From: Rugosimonospora sp040255525
GTDB lineage: Bacteria; Actinomycetota; Actinomycetes; Mycobacteriales; Micromonosporaceae
DNA length: 64,000 bases
Direction: 5' to 3'
Assembly: GCA_040255525.1 (NCBI GenBank)
Contig: JBDZVD010000022.1
Span: 7,826 to 71,825 of the forward strand
Shown: positions 1 through 9,221 of the stretch, piece by piece
How positions within the stretch are numbered: position 1 is the stretch's first letter
Layout of the letters: each line of letters starts with the position of its first letter
Translations under genes and position numbers: made by a program
Notes under the pieces: model-generated
Seen by the model: the letters and a program-made list of their open reading frames with translations, nothing else
What the model was told of the DNA's origin: nothing
Databases searched by the model: none

Positions 1-1253
1 GGCGCCGCCGCGTTCGGGTGCCCGGGCGCCAGCGCGAAGCCGGCGCCCCGGTTCTGCAGCCCGAACCCGGTGCCCGGGGCGACCACGTACGAGCCGAAGC
101 CCATGTAGTTGGACTGGATCAAGCTGACCATCATGCCGTCCGAGTCGGCCGCGCACAGGTACACCGTGCCGCCCTTGGCCGGGTCGCCGGGCGCCGGGTC
201 GCCGGCCGTCTCACCGATCAGCTGGCGGCGCGACCGCGCATACTCCGGGTCCAGCATCCCGTCCAGTGGCACCGGCGCCACGGCCGGGTCGGCGACGTAG
301 GCGTGCGCGTCGGCGAAGGCCAGCTTCATCGCCTCGATCTGCCAGTGCGTGCGCTGCTCGGTGCTCGCCGACCGGACATCGAGCCCGTCGAGGATGTTCA
401 ACGCCATCAGCGCGGCCACGCCCTGGCCGCTGGGCGGCAGCTCCCAGACGTCGTACCCGCGGTACCCCGCGCGGATCGGCTCCACCCAGTCCGACGCGTG
501 CTTCGCCAGGTCGTCGGCGGTCAGCAGACCACCGGTCGCGGCCGCGAACCCGGTCAGCTCGCTTGCGATCGAGCCCCGGTAGAAGTCCTCCGCCCCGGAC
601 TCCGCGATCAGCCGCAGGGTCCGCGCCGCGTCCGGGTTGCGCCACATCTCGCCGGGCCGGGGCGCCCGGCCGTCGATGGTGAACACCCGCCCCCACTCGG
701 CGTACTCCGGGCCGGAGAGGATGCGCCACTGCTCGACCGCGCGGGCCCAGCTGGACGCCACCATCCGGGACACCGGGTACCCGCCCGCCGCGTACCCGAT
801 CGCGTCCGTGAACAGATCCTCGAACGGCAGCACGCCGAACCGCCCGTGCAGGTCCCGCCAACCGGCCGGCGCACCGGGCACGGTCACCGGCAGCCAGCCG
901 CGCAGCGGCATCGTCAGCTCCGCCGTGCCCTGGGCCCCGCCCAGTCCGCCGCCGGTGGGTGCGAGCCCGGCCTCCCGTGCCCGGTCGAGGGTCAGCCCGG
1001 CCGGCGACCGGCCGGAAGCGTTGAGCCCGTGCAGCTGCGTCCCGTCCCAGACGATGGCGAGGAGGTCGCCGCCGATGTCGTTGGAGCCCGGCTGCACGAC
1101 GGTCAGCGTGATCGCGGTCGCCAGGGCCGCGTCGACGGCGTTTCCGCCAAGGCGCAGTACGGCGAGTCCGGCGGCGGCCGCCAGCGGCTGGCTGGTGGCG
1201 ACCACGCCTCGGGGTGCGTACAGGGGCTTGCGGGTAAGGGTCGGTTCCGGCAC
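1..1253 (-). CDS. Gamma-glutamyltransferase family protein (C-terminal part beyond window)
   Basis: N-terminal nucleophile hydrolase of the gamma-glutamyltranspeptidase family, which transfers or hydrolyses gamma-glutamyl groups such as that of glutathione. 417 codons lie in the window; the rest is cut off at base 1. After a GTG start (an in-frame TGA lies 12 bases upstream) the protein shows the family block ATAITLTVVQPGSNDIGGD near residue 50. At about residue 360 it has GGTVYLCAAD, where the Thr is expected to be the autoprocessing nucleophile that begins the small subunit; NYMGFGS follows. No signal peptide is visible, so it looks cytoplasmic, like the YwrD branch rather than periplasmic Ggt; this is inference. 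It follows tilS by about 50 bp on the same strand. Confidence 0.85.
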   Translation of the reverse strand, partial: MPEPTLTRKPLYAPRGVVATSQPLAAAAGLAVLRLGGNAVDAALATAITLTVVQPGSNDIGGDLLAIVWDGTQLHGLNASGRSPAGLTLDRAREAGLAPTGGGLGGAQGTAELTMPLRGWLPVTVPGAPAGWRDLHGRFGVLPFEDLFTDAIGYAAGGYPVSRMVASSWARAVEQWRILSGPEYAEWGRVFTIDGRAPRPGEMWRNPDAARTLRLIAESGAEDFYRGSIASELTGFAAATGGLLTADDLAKHASDWVEPIRAGYRGYDVWELPPSGQGVAALMALNILDGLDVRSASTEQRTHWQIEAMKLAFADAHAYVADPAVAPVPLDGMLDPEYARSRRQLIGETAGDPAPGDPAKGGTVYLCAADSDGMMVSLIQSNYMGFGSYVVAPGTGFGLQNRGAGFALAPGHPNAAA

Positions 1254-1281
1254 GGAACCATTTCACCCGCCGGTACTCAAG

Positions 1282-1296
1282 ATCCGCCAGGCGGAT
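1282..1296. promoter_or_regulatory. Short perfect inverted repeat between tilS and the GGT gene
   Basis: ATCCGCC-A-GGCGGAT, two 7-base arms around one base, in the 52-bp gap after tilS. It could be a small hairpin in the transcript or an operator for the GGT gene. No T-run follows, so a terminator is not supported. Confidence 0.3.
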
Positions 1297-1305
1297 ACCG
1301 AAATG

Positions 1306-2286
1306 TTATGGAGGCGACGCCAGCCGGCCGGCCCGGCGACCGACCAGGATCCCCCCGGGCAGGGCCGCCGGCCCCTGCCCGTGCCACTTCGTGACCAGGG
1401 CGTCGAGCGCGTCGATGTGCGCGGTGGACAGCGCCGCGCCGCTGGCGCCGAGCCCCAGGGCGTACCCGCGCAGGACCCGGGTACGCACCGCCGGTGGCAG
1501 CCCGGCCAGCGCCGCCACGTCCAGCGAACCGTCCGGATTCGTGGCGCTGCCGCGAGCCGTGGCGGCGAGCGCGTCGAGTACCGCCACGTCGGCGGCGACC
1601 AGTCGGGCGGTACGGGCGAGGTTGTCCACGATGTCCGGGCCGAGCGTGTCGACCAGTACCGGCATGGCGGCGCGCAGCCGGGAGCGGGTGTACGCCGGGT
1701 CGGCGTTGTGCGGATCCTCCCACGGCTTGAGGTCGAGATCGGCGCAGGCGGCACGGGTCTGTGCCCGGGACACATCGAGGAACGGCCGGACGAAGGTCAC
1801 GCCGTGCATGATCCGCCGCACCGGCATGCCGGCGATCCCCCGCGGCCCGGCGCCCCTGGCCAGCGCCAGCAGTACCGTCTCTGCCTGGTCGTCCCGGGTG
1901 TGCCCGAGCAGGACGGCGACCGCCGACGCCCGGACGGCCGCCCCGGCCAGCGCCTCGTACCGGGCCGACCGGGCGGCCGCCTCGGGGCCGCCGGCCCGGT
2001 CTACGGTCACCGGCACCACCACGGCCGGCGCCAGCCCGACCGTCGCGCCCCACGCGGCGACCTCGGCGGCCCGCTCGGACGAGCCGGCCTGCAGCCGGTG
2101 GTCGACGGTGACCAGGCCGGCCCGCAGCGCGGCCCGCGGCGCGGCGAAGGCCAGCGCGCTGGCCAGCGCGAGCGAGTCCGGACCACCCGAGCAGGCGGCC
2201 AGCACGAGGCCACCGGCGTCCACGCCGGCGAGCGACTGCCGTACGGCCAGCCGGCAGGCGGCCACCGCGGGCGGCAACGCGGCCAT
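1306..2286 (-). CDS. tilS: tRNA(Ile)-lysidine synthase TilS
   Basis: Modifies C34 of the CAU-anticodon tRNA-Ile to lysidine using ATP, which changes its decoding from AUG to AUA and is normally essential. The 326-aa protein carries the PP-loop SGGPDS at residues 33-38, a VDHRLQAGS block and LGHTRDDQAETVLL, all typical of the N-terminal ATP pyrophosphatase domain. It is short, as in many actinobacteria. The ATG at 2286 was chosen because it puts the P-loop at the usual distance from the N terminus; a longer reading frame upstream would overlap the protease gene. It lies 59 bp after the zincin gene on the same strand. Many bacteria have hpt directly after tilS; here a GGT gene is found instead. 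Confidence 0.9.
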   Translation of the reverse strand: MAALPPAVAACRLAVRQSLAGVDAGGLVLAACSGGPDSLALASALAFAAPRAALRAGLVTVDHRLQAGSSERAAEVAAWGATVGLAPAVVVPVTVDRAGGPEAAARSARYEALAGAAVRASAVAVLLGHTRDDQAETVLLALARGAGPRGIAGMPVRRIMHGVTFVRPFLDVSRAQTRAACADLDLKPWEDPHNADPAYTRSRLRAAMPVLVDTLGPDIVDNLARTARLVAADVAVLDALAATARGSATNPDGSLDVAALAGLPPAVRTRVLRGYALGLGASGAALSTAHIDALDALVTKWHGQGPAALPGGILVGRRAGRLASPP

Positions 2287-2345
2287 CAGCGGGAGGCCGT
2301 TGCCCGGTCCGGCCGCCGGCCGGCGAAGAGGCGGGACAACGAGGC

Positions 2346-3389
2346 TCAGCCGTGCACGCGGGCGACCCAGGCGTCCGGGTCGGTCAACTCGCTGAGGTAC
2401 GGCAGCGTGAGCGGCGAGTCCCACACCCGGTTGAACCCGTCCATGCCGACCCGTTCCACCACGGCGTGCACGAACTTGCGCCCCTCCGCGTACTGCCGCA
2501 GCTTCACGTCGATGCCGAGCAGCCGGCGGATCGCCCGCTCGATCGGGTTGCCGCCCTCGCGGCGCTGGTTGAACCGGGCCCGGATGTCGTCGACGGTCGG
2601 CACCACCTCCGGGCCGACGCCGTCCATGACGAACTCCGCGTGCCCCTCCAGCAGCGTCATCACCGCGGTCAGCCGGTCCAGCACGGCCGCCTGGGCGGGC
2701 GTCTGCACCAGGTCCAGGACCGAGGTGCGGCTGTCCGGGTTGCGCACGGCATCGGCCAGCGCCGCCACGCCGTGGCGCAACCGGTCGATGATCTGCTCGC
2801 CACCGGACTGCGACGCGTCGACGAACGCCCGCACCTCGCCGAGAAAGTGGCCGCGCAGCCAGGGGACGGCGGTGAACTGGGTGCGGTGGGTCACTTCGTG
2901 CAGGCAGACCCAGAGCCGGAAGTCGTGCGGCTGCGCGTCGAGCCGGCGCTCGGTCTCCACGATGTTCGGCGCGACCAGCAGCAGCGTGCCGGGGTCGGAC
3001 GCGAACACCTCATACTGCCCGAGGACCTTTCCGGACAGGTAGGCCAGCACGGTGCCGGCCTGCACGCCGGTGACCCGGGAGCCGACCACACCCGTGAAGG
3101 AGCCGGGCTCGCGCTCGCCGGACAGCTTCGCGACCAAGGGGTTGATCACCTGCCGGAGCCCGGCGATGTTGACCGACGCCCAGTCCTTGCGATCGACGAC
3201 CCGGACCGGCGCGTGCCCGACCGCCGGACGCATACCGGTGAATTCGAGCACGTGGCTGGCCGCCTCATCGGTGACCCGGCGCAGGTCGGCGACGACGTCG
3301 GCCGCCTCGGAATAGGACACGGTGGGCCCAGCCTTTCCGAGGGCGCCAGCGGTAGCGGCGGCCAGATCCCAATCGACGAACGCAGCCAT
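2346..3389 (-). CDS. Zinc-dependent metalloprotease, DUF2342 / zincin_2 family
   Basis: 347-aa actinobacterial protein of the minigluzincin-like family sometimes labelled F420-biosynthesis-associated; the substrate is unknown. HEVTH at about residue 164 supplies the zinc ligands and catalytic Glu, and the flanking RLWVCLHEVTHRTQF is a hallmark of the family. No signal peptide or membrane segment is seen. The ATG at 3389 is preferred over a GTG three codons upstream because TACGGT lies exactly 7 bases before it, as expected for a leaderless transcript. The gene sits between dacB and tilS, an arrangement I recall as common in actinobacteria. Confidence 0.85.
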   Translation of the reverse strand: MAAFVDWDLAAATAGALGKAGPTVSYSEAADVVADLRRVTDEAASHVLEFTGMRPAVGHAPVRVVDRKDWASVNIAGLRQVINPLVAKLSGEREPGSFTGVVGSRVTGVQAGTVLAYLSGKVLGQYEVFASDPGTLLLVAPNIVETERRLDAQPHDFRLWVCLHEVTHRTQFTAVPWLRGHFLGEVRAFVDASQSGGEQIIDRLRHGVAALADAVRNPDSRTSVLDLVQTPAQAAVLDRLTAVMTLLEGHAEFVMDGVGPEVVPTVDDIRARFNQRREGGNPIERAIRRLLGIDVKLRQYAEGRKFVHAVVERVGMDGFNRVWDSPLTLPYLSELTDPDAWVARVHG

Positions 3390-3463
3390 GAAACCCACCG
3401 TACCCGCGCCGGGCCAGGTTCTACCGGCCCCGAAAGGACTGCCATCCGGACATACCGGGCCGG

Positions 3464-6400
3464 TCAGGCAACCTTGGCCAGGGCAAGGCCGATCTGATCC
3501 AGCGCCTGCTCGGCGGCCCAGGTACCGGTGACCACCCTGTCCGCCATGGCGGCGAAGACCAGCAAGCGCCCCTGCGCGTCCGTGACGTACCCGGCCAGCG
3601 CACTGACCCCGGTCAATGTACCGGTCTTGGCCCGGACGTCCCCGTCGGCCGGGTTCGCGCTCGGCGTGGCGAACCGCTGCCGCAGGGTTCCCGAGTACCC
3701 GGCCACCGGCAGCCCGGTGAACAGGCTGTGCAGCCGCGGCTGATCGGGGCGGGCGGCCAGGGCGAGGATCGCGGTGAGCAGCACCGGAGTCAGCCGGTTC
3801 TGGTGGGACAACCCACTGCCGTCGACGATGTGCACGCCGCCCGTCGGCAGACCCAGGACGCCCAGTTCCTGCGTGACGGCCGCGGCGCCGCCGGCGAAAC
3901 TGACCGGCTTGTCGAGCACCAGGGCGACCTGCCGGGCCATCATCTCCGCGATGGTGTTGTCGCTGTTCAACAGCATCTGTTCGAGAAGGCTGACCAGCGG
4001 CGGCGACTTGACGACGCCGAGCGGGGCACCGGGCGCCGGCGGGGCACCGGCCGGGGACCCCTGGCCGGCAACCGGGGTCGGATCCACGGCGGCGCCGGGT
4101 GGCGCGGTACCCGCGACGACCGAACTGTTCGGCACGCCCAGCAGCTTCGCGAACAGTCGGGCGGCGGCCTGGTCCGGCTTCGGGTACCGCGGCGACGTCC
4201 CGACCTGGGACGGGTTGATCCGGCCACCGTCGGTCATGAGCGCGGTGATCCGGGCGGACTGGCCGCCGTCATCCACGTCGTCCGGTTCCCATCCCGGTCC
4301 GAAGCTGGAGCCGGAGAACAGCGACGAGTCATACACGACCTTGGTTGGCTTCACGCCGCCCAGCGCCCGCTTGACCTGTGCCGCGAGGTCGTCGAGCCGG
4401 GCCGCGCCGGGATAGGTGCCATCCGGCCCGCTGGCCAGGGTCGGATCTCCTCCACCAATGATCACCACCGTTCCGGGCTCGGTACCCGCGACCGCCCGAG
4501 TCTCCAGCTGGTACCCCGGTCCGCGCAGCGCCAGCAGCGCCGTCGCGGTGGCCAGTTTCATGGTCGACGCGGGTGTGGTGGGGTCGGTGGCGTTCTGTGC
4601 GAACAGTTCCTGGCCGGTGGCCGCGTCGGCGACCCGTACCGCCACGTGGCCGCCGAGGTGGCTGTCTGCCACCGGGCCGCGCAGGGCGGCGGACAACGCT
4701 GCCGCGGTGGGAACGGGGGCGTCGGCGCCGGCGGCCGCGAGCACCGGGGGCGGCGGGGCCGGTGTGGCGGAGGGCTGGCTGGCCTGCGGCTGCGACCCGG
4801 AGCCGAACAACCCGGCCGGGCGCGCCGTGACCAGGCCGGTGGCGATCACGACGAGTACCAGCAGGGCGGCCGCCAGGCCGACCCACAGCCGGCGCCCGTT
4901 GCCGGCGCGTACCGGTTCGTCGACGCCCGGCGCGCGAGGGTGCTCGTCCACCCCGACCGGTCCGGTCGGCGCCGCAGGCGGATGGGCCTGCGCGCCCGCC
5001 CCCGCGGGGCCGGCGGCGAATCCTCGCAGCGCGGTCTCCGGGGACGGACCCAGCGGCATCGCCGGCCCGTACGGCGGCCTCGTCCCCGACTGCGGCACCG
5101 GTCCCGGCGTCGACACCGGTCCCGGCGCCAGCGGTTGGCTCGGGCGGCCGGCGGCCGGACGCGCCAGCGGGTCCGGCACCTCGGTGCCCGACTGACCCCG
5201 CGCGGACCCCTCGGCTCGCAGTCCCGGTGGTGCGGGTATTTGCCGGGGCCGCCCGGCCTGTGCGGCTTGCCCCGGCCGACCGGGCCGGCCGCCCGGCGAA
5301 TCCTGGCCGAACTGTGCGGCCTGCCCGGGCGCGGCCTGGCCGGGTCGCGTGGGCTGGCCCGGCGGCGCTTGTCCGGGTCGCGTGGGCTGGCCGGCTTGGG
5401 GGCTCCTGCCGAACGCGCCGGATCGGCGCGGGAGGTCGAAGCCGGCGGCCGGGGTGGTGGGCGGTCCGGCCTGGGGTCGGGTGCCCGGCGGCGCGCCCGC
5501 CCTGGCTTGCGCGGACGGTGCTGCCGGGGGTGCGGCGGAAGGGGGCACAGCCAGAGGAGACGCACCCGACCGCGTGGCCGGCGGTTGCTGGGTTGCGGCC
5601 GGACGGCCGGCGAGCGGGGGCGGCGTGTCGACCGGGGGTACCGCGGCGACTCTGGCCCGCGCGGACGCCGGTGGCAGTTTGTCGATGGGCGTGAGCGTGG
5701 CCGGAGCCGGCTCGGGTGCGCGCGCCTGCCCCACGGGCTGGGTCGCGGCCGGGGCCGGGGCCGGGAGTGAGGCTGGATTCGCGGCCGGAGCAGCGGGTGG
5801 GCCGGTCCCGTTCGTCGATCGGGTCGCTGGTGCCGCGGGCTCGGAGGATCCGGCGCCCGGCGCGGACGAGCCCGACGCGGACGAGCCCGACGCGGACGAG
5901 CCCGACGCGGACGAGCCCGACGCGGACGAGCCCGACGCCGGGAACGGCGTCGTCGTCGATGCCCCAGCCATCCTGGCTGCCGGCGTGTTCCCGGCCGGCA
6001 CATCTGCGGACGCGATCTTCCCTTCCGGCGCCTGCCCCCCTCTCGCCTTCCCGCTCGGCGCCTCTGCGCTCAGCGTCTTGCCGGTCGGTCGGCTCGCCGC
6101 CGTTCCGGTCGGCATCCTCCCGGTCGGAGTCGGCGACGGCTTCGGAGAGGGTGGCGGGGCCGAGCGCGGCACCCGCGCGCGCCCCGGAGCCGTACCCGGG
6201 GACTGCCGCACCGACTGGCCGGCGTCCGGGCGCGCTGGCGAGGGCGCCGGCTGTGCGGACGAGGGCGCCGGCTGTGCGGACGAGGACACGGACGGCGGGA
6301 AGGTCCCGACCGAGGGCTTCGGGCGGGCCGGCGGTGGCGGGAACGGGGCGGACGATGCCGGGCCAGGTGACGGGGAGATGGGCGGCAACGGCGCGGACGA

Positions 6401-6631
6401 TGCCGGCCCCGCCGCTGCCGGGGTGGTCGATGGCGGTTGCCGCTCGTACCGGTGGGAAGCCGCGGGTACGCTCGCCCGCCCGGTACCGACCGCCGGTTCC
6501 ACCGGTCGCAGGCGGGAGCCGTCGGGCCGGTCAGCGGCCTGCCGGTCAGCCGCCTCTTCCGTTGCCGGTTCTTCCGGGGCCTGCCGTTGCCGGTCCGGGC
6601 CGGTACCGGGGTGCGAATCCTGCCCGCCCAA
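3464..6631 (-). CDS. dacB: D-alanyl-D-alanine carboxypeptidase/endopeptidase (PBP4, peptidase S13) with very long disordered N terminus
   Basis: Low-molecular-mass penicillin-binding protein that trims or cleaves peptidoglycan stem peptides outside the membrane. The S13 motifs are intact: STMK near residue 687, SDN near 890, KTG near 1002. Unusually, about 575 residues of Pro/Ala/Ser/Gly-rich sequence without predicted folds precede a single membrane segment (about 580-602, WVGLAAALLVLVVIATGLV), so this tail should be cytoplasmic. It includes five tandem SASGS-type pentapeptides. The family is normally about 450-500 aa, so more than half of this 1055-aa protein is extra. The start is TTG, supported by AGGAGG four bases upstream. 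The long coding region has no stops, but codons there could be over-called; an internal start nearer the membrane segment cannot be excluded. Confidence 0.85.
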   Translation of the reverse strand: MGGQDSHPGTGPDRQRQAPEEPATEEAADRQAADRPDGSRLRPVEPAVGTGRASVPAASHRYERQPPSTTPAAAGPASSAPLPPISPSPGPASSAPFPPPPARPKPSVGTFPPSVSSSAQPAPSSAQPAPSPARPDAGQSVRQSPGTAPGRARVPRSAPPPSPKPSPTPTGRMPTGTAASRPTGKTLSAEAPSGKARGGQAPEGKIASADVPAGNTPAARMAGASTTTPFPASGSSASGSSASGSSASGSSASGSSAPGAGSSEPAAPATRSTNGTGPPAAPAANPASLPAPAPAATQPVGQARAPEPAPATLTPIDKLPPASARARVAAVPPVDTPPPLAGRPAATQQPPATRSGASPLAVPPSAAPPAAPSAQARAGAPPGTRPQAGPPTTPAAGFDLPRRSGAFGRSPQAGQPTRPGQAPPGQPTRPGQAAPGQAAQFGQDSPGGRPGRPGQAAQAGRPRQIPAPPGLRAEGSARGQSGTEVPDPLARPAAGRPSQPLAPGPVSTPGPVPQSGTRPPYGPAMPLGPSPETALRGFAAGPAGAGAQAHPPAAPTGPVGVDEHPRAPGVDEPVRAGNGRRLWVGLAAALLVLVVIATGLVTARPAGLFGSGSQPQASQPSATPAPPPPVLAAAGADAPVPTAAALSAALRGPVADSHLGGHVAVRVADAATGQELFAQNATDPTTPASTMKLATATALLALRGPGYQLETRAVAGTEPGTVVIIGGGDPTLASGPDGTYPGAARLDDLAAQVKRALGGVKPTKVVYDSSLFSGSSFGPGWEPDDVDDGGQSARITALMTDGGRINPSQVGTSPRYPKPDQAAARLFAKLLGVPNSSVVAGTAPPGAAVDPTPVAGQGSPAGAPPAPGAPLGVVKSPPLVSLLEQMLLNSDNTIAEMMARQVALVLDKPVSFAGGAAAVTQELGVLGLPTGGVHIVDGSGLSHQNRLTPVLLTAILALAARPDQPRLHSLFTGLPVAGYSGTLRQRFATPSANPADGDVRAKTGTLTGVSALAGYVTDAQGRLLVFAAMADRVVTGTWAAEQALDQIGLALAKVA
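5862..5936. repeat. 15-bp tandem repeat, five copies, inside dacB
   Basis: The unit GCGGACGAGCCCGAC is repeated five times without a gap. In the dacB frame (reverse strand) it encodes a repeated Ser/Ala/Gly pentapeptide in the disordered tail. The 15-base unit keeps frame, so copy-number change would lengthen or shorten the protein without breaking it. Confidence 0.9.
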
Positions 6632-6639
6632 GACGCCTC

Positions 6640-7135
6640 CTCATGCAGATCCCCGGCAGCCCCCGGCCCGCGCACCGCCCGTCCATTGCCCTGGCAGCCT
6701 AGCCGCCGGGGCCACAGGCCGAGGACATCCCTTTATACGGATCACCTTGAATGACTAACGCGCGATCGACCGTCATCGCACCGCGCCGAGTCATCGCACC
6801 GGACCGCGCCGTCATCGCCTTGCAGGGCCAGAGTGAACGACCAGTGGCGTGCCGGCGGCGCGGGAGCGGTGGCGGATCGTCGCCGGACGCAACCCCACGG
6901 CGAACCGCGGGCGGGATCCGGCCCGTCCGGCACAAACCGGAGGGGACCCTGCTTTCGGAGCGCCTGCCCGAGTGGGACGTTTACCCGGTCCGGCCACCGC
7001 ACGGCCACCCGATCTCACCAGTCGGGGGCGACATCCGCCACTCCCGGCATGCCCCCTGCCACGCTGGTACGCGGGGCTAGGCGACACTAGTCGTGTCGGT
7101 CGCGGCGTGGCGAGCCTGAGCATAGGAGCGGTGAG
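6640..7135. promoter_or_regulatory. Divergent dacB/ppa intergenic region, no gene
   Basis: About 500 bp with no supportable coding frame. On the reverse strand TATAAA (bases 6732-6737) with TTAGTC 15 bases upstream is a plausible dacB promoter, giving a leader of roughly 95 bases. Three direct copies of GTCATCGC lie at 6772, 6790 and 6811. On the forward strand AGGAGCGG just before base 7136 is the ppa ribosome binding site. Confidence 0.5.
6772..6819. repeat. Triple direct repeat GTCATCGCA upstream of dacB
   Basis: GTCATCGCA at 6772-6780 and 6790-6798 and GTCATCGCC at 6811-6819, separated by GC-rich spacers (periods 18 and 21 bases). The sites lie 35-80 bases upstream of the proposed dacB -10 box on the reverse strand, where an activator or repressor could bind. 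No known regulator was matched. Confidence 0.4.
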
Positions 7136-7678
7136 ATGGATTTCGACGTCACGGTTGAGATCCCCAAGGGGCAGCGCAACAAGTACGAGGTTGACCATGC
7201 CACCGGACGGATCCGGCTCGACCGCACCCTGTTCACCTCGACCCAGTACCCGGCTGACTACGGCTTCATCGAGGGCACCCTGGGTGAGGATGGCGACCCG
7301 CTCGACGCACTCGTTCTCGTACAGGAGCCCACGTTTCCGGGCTGCCTGATCCGGTGCCGCGCCATCGGCATGTTCCGGATGACCGACGAGAAGGGCGGTG
7401 ACGACAAGGTACTCTGCGTGCCGACCTACGATCCCCGCCTGGAGCACCTGCGTGACATTCACCACGTCGGCGAGTTTGACCGGCTGGAGATCCAGCACTT
7501 CTTCGAGGTCTACAAGGATCTTGAGCCCGGCAAGAGCGTCGAGGGCGCGTGCTGGGTGGGGCGCTCGGACGCCGAGGCCGAGATCGTGAATTCGCGGGAG
7601 CGGCACCGGGTGGCGGTGGCCGAGGGCGCCTACGTCGACCCGGGCGTGGCGCCGATCGCGCGACCGCTCGACGATTGA
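7136..7678 (+). CDS. ppa: Inorganic pyrophosphatase (family I, soluble)
   Basis: Hydrolyses pyrophosphate to phosphate in the cytoplasm, pulling biosynthetic reactions forward; Mg2+-dependent. The 180-aa protein is full length and shows the family signature DGDPLD (three metal-binding Asp), EIPKGQRNKYE at the N terminus and YPADYGFIEGT. AGGAG lies 8 bases before the ATG. The gene ends 7 bp from the convergent eccD end. Divergent from dacB with a shared upstream region. Confidence 0.97.
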   Translation: MDFDVTVEIPKGQRNKYEVDHATGRIRLDRTLFTSTQYPADYGFIEGTLGEDGDPLDALVLVQEPTFPGCLIRCRAIGMFRMTDEKGGDDKVLCVPTYDPRLEHLRDIHHVGEFDRLEIQHFFEVYKDLEPGKSVEGACWVGRSDAEAEIVNSRERHRVAVAEGAYVDPGVAPIARPLDD

Positions 7679-7685
7679 CCGGACG

Positions 7686-9053
7686 TCAGCCCGCCAGCCC
7701 GCGTACCGCGCCGTAGAGGCCGAGTACCGCACAGGCGGCCGGGATCACCGAGATCACGCACAGCGCGTCGAGCAGGTCGGCCACCCGGCCGAGGTACGGC
7801 CCCGGCGGCCGGTCCCGGTACCGGAGCCCGGACACCAGGCACAGCAGCGCCACGGTGAGCGCCCCGATCACCACCGGTACCGTGGCGGGCACCCTGACGA
7901 GCAGGGCTCCGGCCGTACCCGCGCCGGCCACGAGCAGCGGCAGGCGGTGCCGTACCGCGGGAAACAGCCGCGCCCGTACCAGGAACCCGGCGGCGGCGAC
8001 CGCGACCAGCACGCGGCCACCCGTGTCCCAGCGGGCGAGTGGCACGGCCGCCGCGGTGGCGGCGACCGCCAGCCCGCACAGCAGGCCCGCCAGGATCTCG
8101 TCGGCGCGCACCGCGGCGGCGTGCACGCGTGCCCGGTCCAGCCGTTCGGGCTGCCCCGGGGTCAGCACCGGTACCGGCAGGTTGCCCAGCCGCATCGCCA
8201 GCAACGGGATCGCCGCCGCGCCGATGACCAGCACGGCGAGCACGATCGCGGCAGCCGGCCCGGCGGCCAGCCGGTATCCGAGCCCGGCGCCGAGCACACC
8301 GGCGCACCCGGCGGCGAGGGCGGCCACGAAGATCCGCAGCCGATCGCCGATCCCGACCGCGCCGACGGCGGCGACCACCAGTACGGCGACCGAACCGACC
8401 AGCAGCCGCGGCGCCCGCTCGGCGGCCGAGGCTACCGAGAGCAGGCCACCGCGGCCGGTAGCGCCGGGGGCCAGGACGAGCAGGCCGCCGGCGAACGCGT
8501 ACGGCAGGGCGGCCGCCGCGAGCAGCGCCCCGGCCGCCGAGTCGGCGTACGCCCGGGACGCCAGGGTGCCGCCGAGCGTGAGCAGGAGCGCCGCGCCGAG
8601 CCCGACCAGGCCGGGCACCGCTGCGTGCTGCGGGGCGCGCAGCAGGACGACCGTGCCGAAAAGCAGCGCGACGGCGGCGACGGCGAGCCCCGCCGTCCGG
8701 GTCGCGGCGCCGTCCCACACCCGTCCGTAGCCGCGCGCGCCGGCCGCGATCGCGTCGACCACGTCGTCGTACTCCAGCTCGGGCCAGGGATCCTGGCCCG
8801 ACCCGAGGTAGAGCACATCCCCGTCGCGCACCCCCTGGGCGACGAGGCCCGCGCCCGGGGACAGCGCGGTGCCGTCGGCCCGGCGCAGCGCCCAGCCGCC
8901 GTGTGCCTGGCCTTCGTCCGCCAGCCCGACCCCGGCGTGGCGCAACAGGTCGGGTAGCAGCTCGCCGAGCGGCGCCTGCTCGGGCAGCGCGACGTCGATG
9001 CGGCGCTGCGGGGTGTTGACGGTCAGCTTCGCGAGTCCGGTCGCGGTCGTCAC
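7686..9053 (-). CDS. eccD: Type VII secretion integral membrane protein EccD
   Basis: 455-aa protein that would form the membrane channel core of an ESX system. An N-terminal ubiquitin-like YukD domain (about residues 8-85, ending VRDGDVLYLG) is followed by a linker and about eleven hydrophobic helices, the EccD layout. GTG start; no clear Shine-Dalgarno. It is transcribed away from the EccC gene 168 bp away. No EsxA/EsxB, EccB, EccE, mycosin or PE/PPE gene is present in the window, so its partners must be elsewhere or absent. Confidence 0.85.
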   Translation of the reverse strand: MTTATGLAKLTVNTPQRRIDVALPEQAPLGELLPDLLRHAGVGLADEGQAHGGWALRRADGTALSPGAGLVAQGVRDGDVLYLGSGQDPWPELEYDDVVDAIAAGARGYGRVWDGAATRTAGLAVAAVALLFGTVVLLRAPQHAAVPGLVGLGAALLLTLGGTLASRAYADSAAGALLAAAALPYAFAGGLLVLAPGATGRGGLLSVASAAERAPRLLVGSVAVLVVAAVGAVGIGDRLRIFVAALAAGCAGVLGAGLGYRLAAGPAAAIVLAVLVIGAAAIPLLAMRLGNLPVPVLTPGQPERLDRARVHAAAVRADEILAGLLCGLAVAATAAAVPLARWDTGGRVLVAVAAAGFLVRARLFPAVRHRLPLLVAGAGTAGALLVRVPATVPVVIGALTVALLCLVSGLRYRDRPPGPYLGRVADLLDALCVISVIPAACAVLGLYGAVRGLAG

Positions 9054-9133
9054 CGGGATTGCCTACCACAATCACGCGCGGTGCGCGGGGCACCCCGAGG
9101 CCGCCGAGTTATCCACAGGCGGTGGCCGAGGGG

Positions 9134-9163
9134 TTAACGCTGGGTCGCTGACCCGCCTACCAT
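9134..9163 (+). promoter_or_regulatory. Possible eccC promoter
   Basis: TTAACG at 9134-9139 and TACCAT at 9158-9163, 18 bases apart, in the divergent eccD/eccC gap. The start site would fall about 50 bases before the eccC GTG, leaving room for its ribosome binding site. Inferred from spacing only. Confidence 0.3.
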
Positions 9164-9221
9164 GGGGCGTCGCCGACCCCGGTTGCCGGGGTGGACAGGC
9201 GGTCGACTGGGGAGGTTGCCT

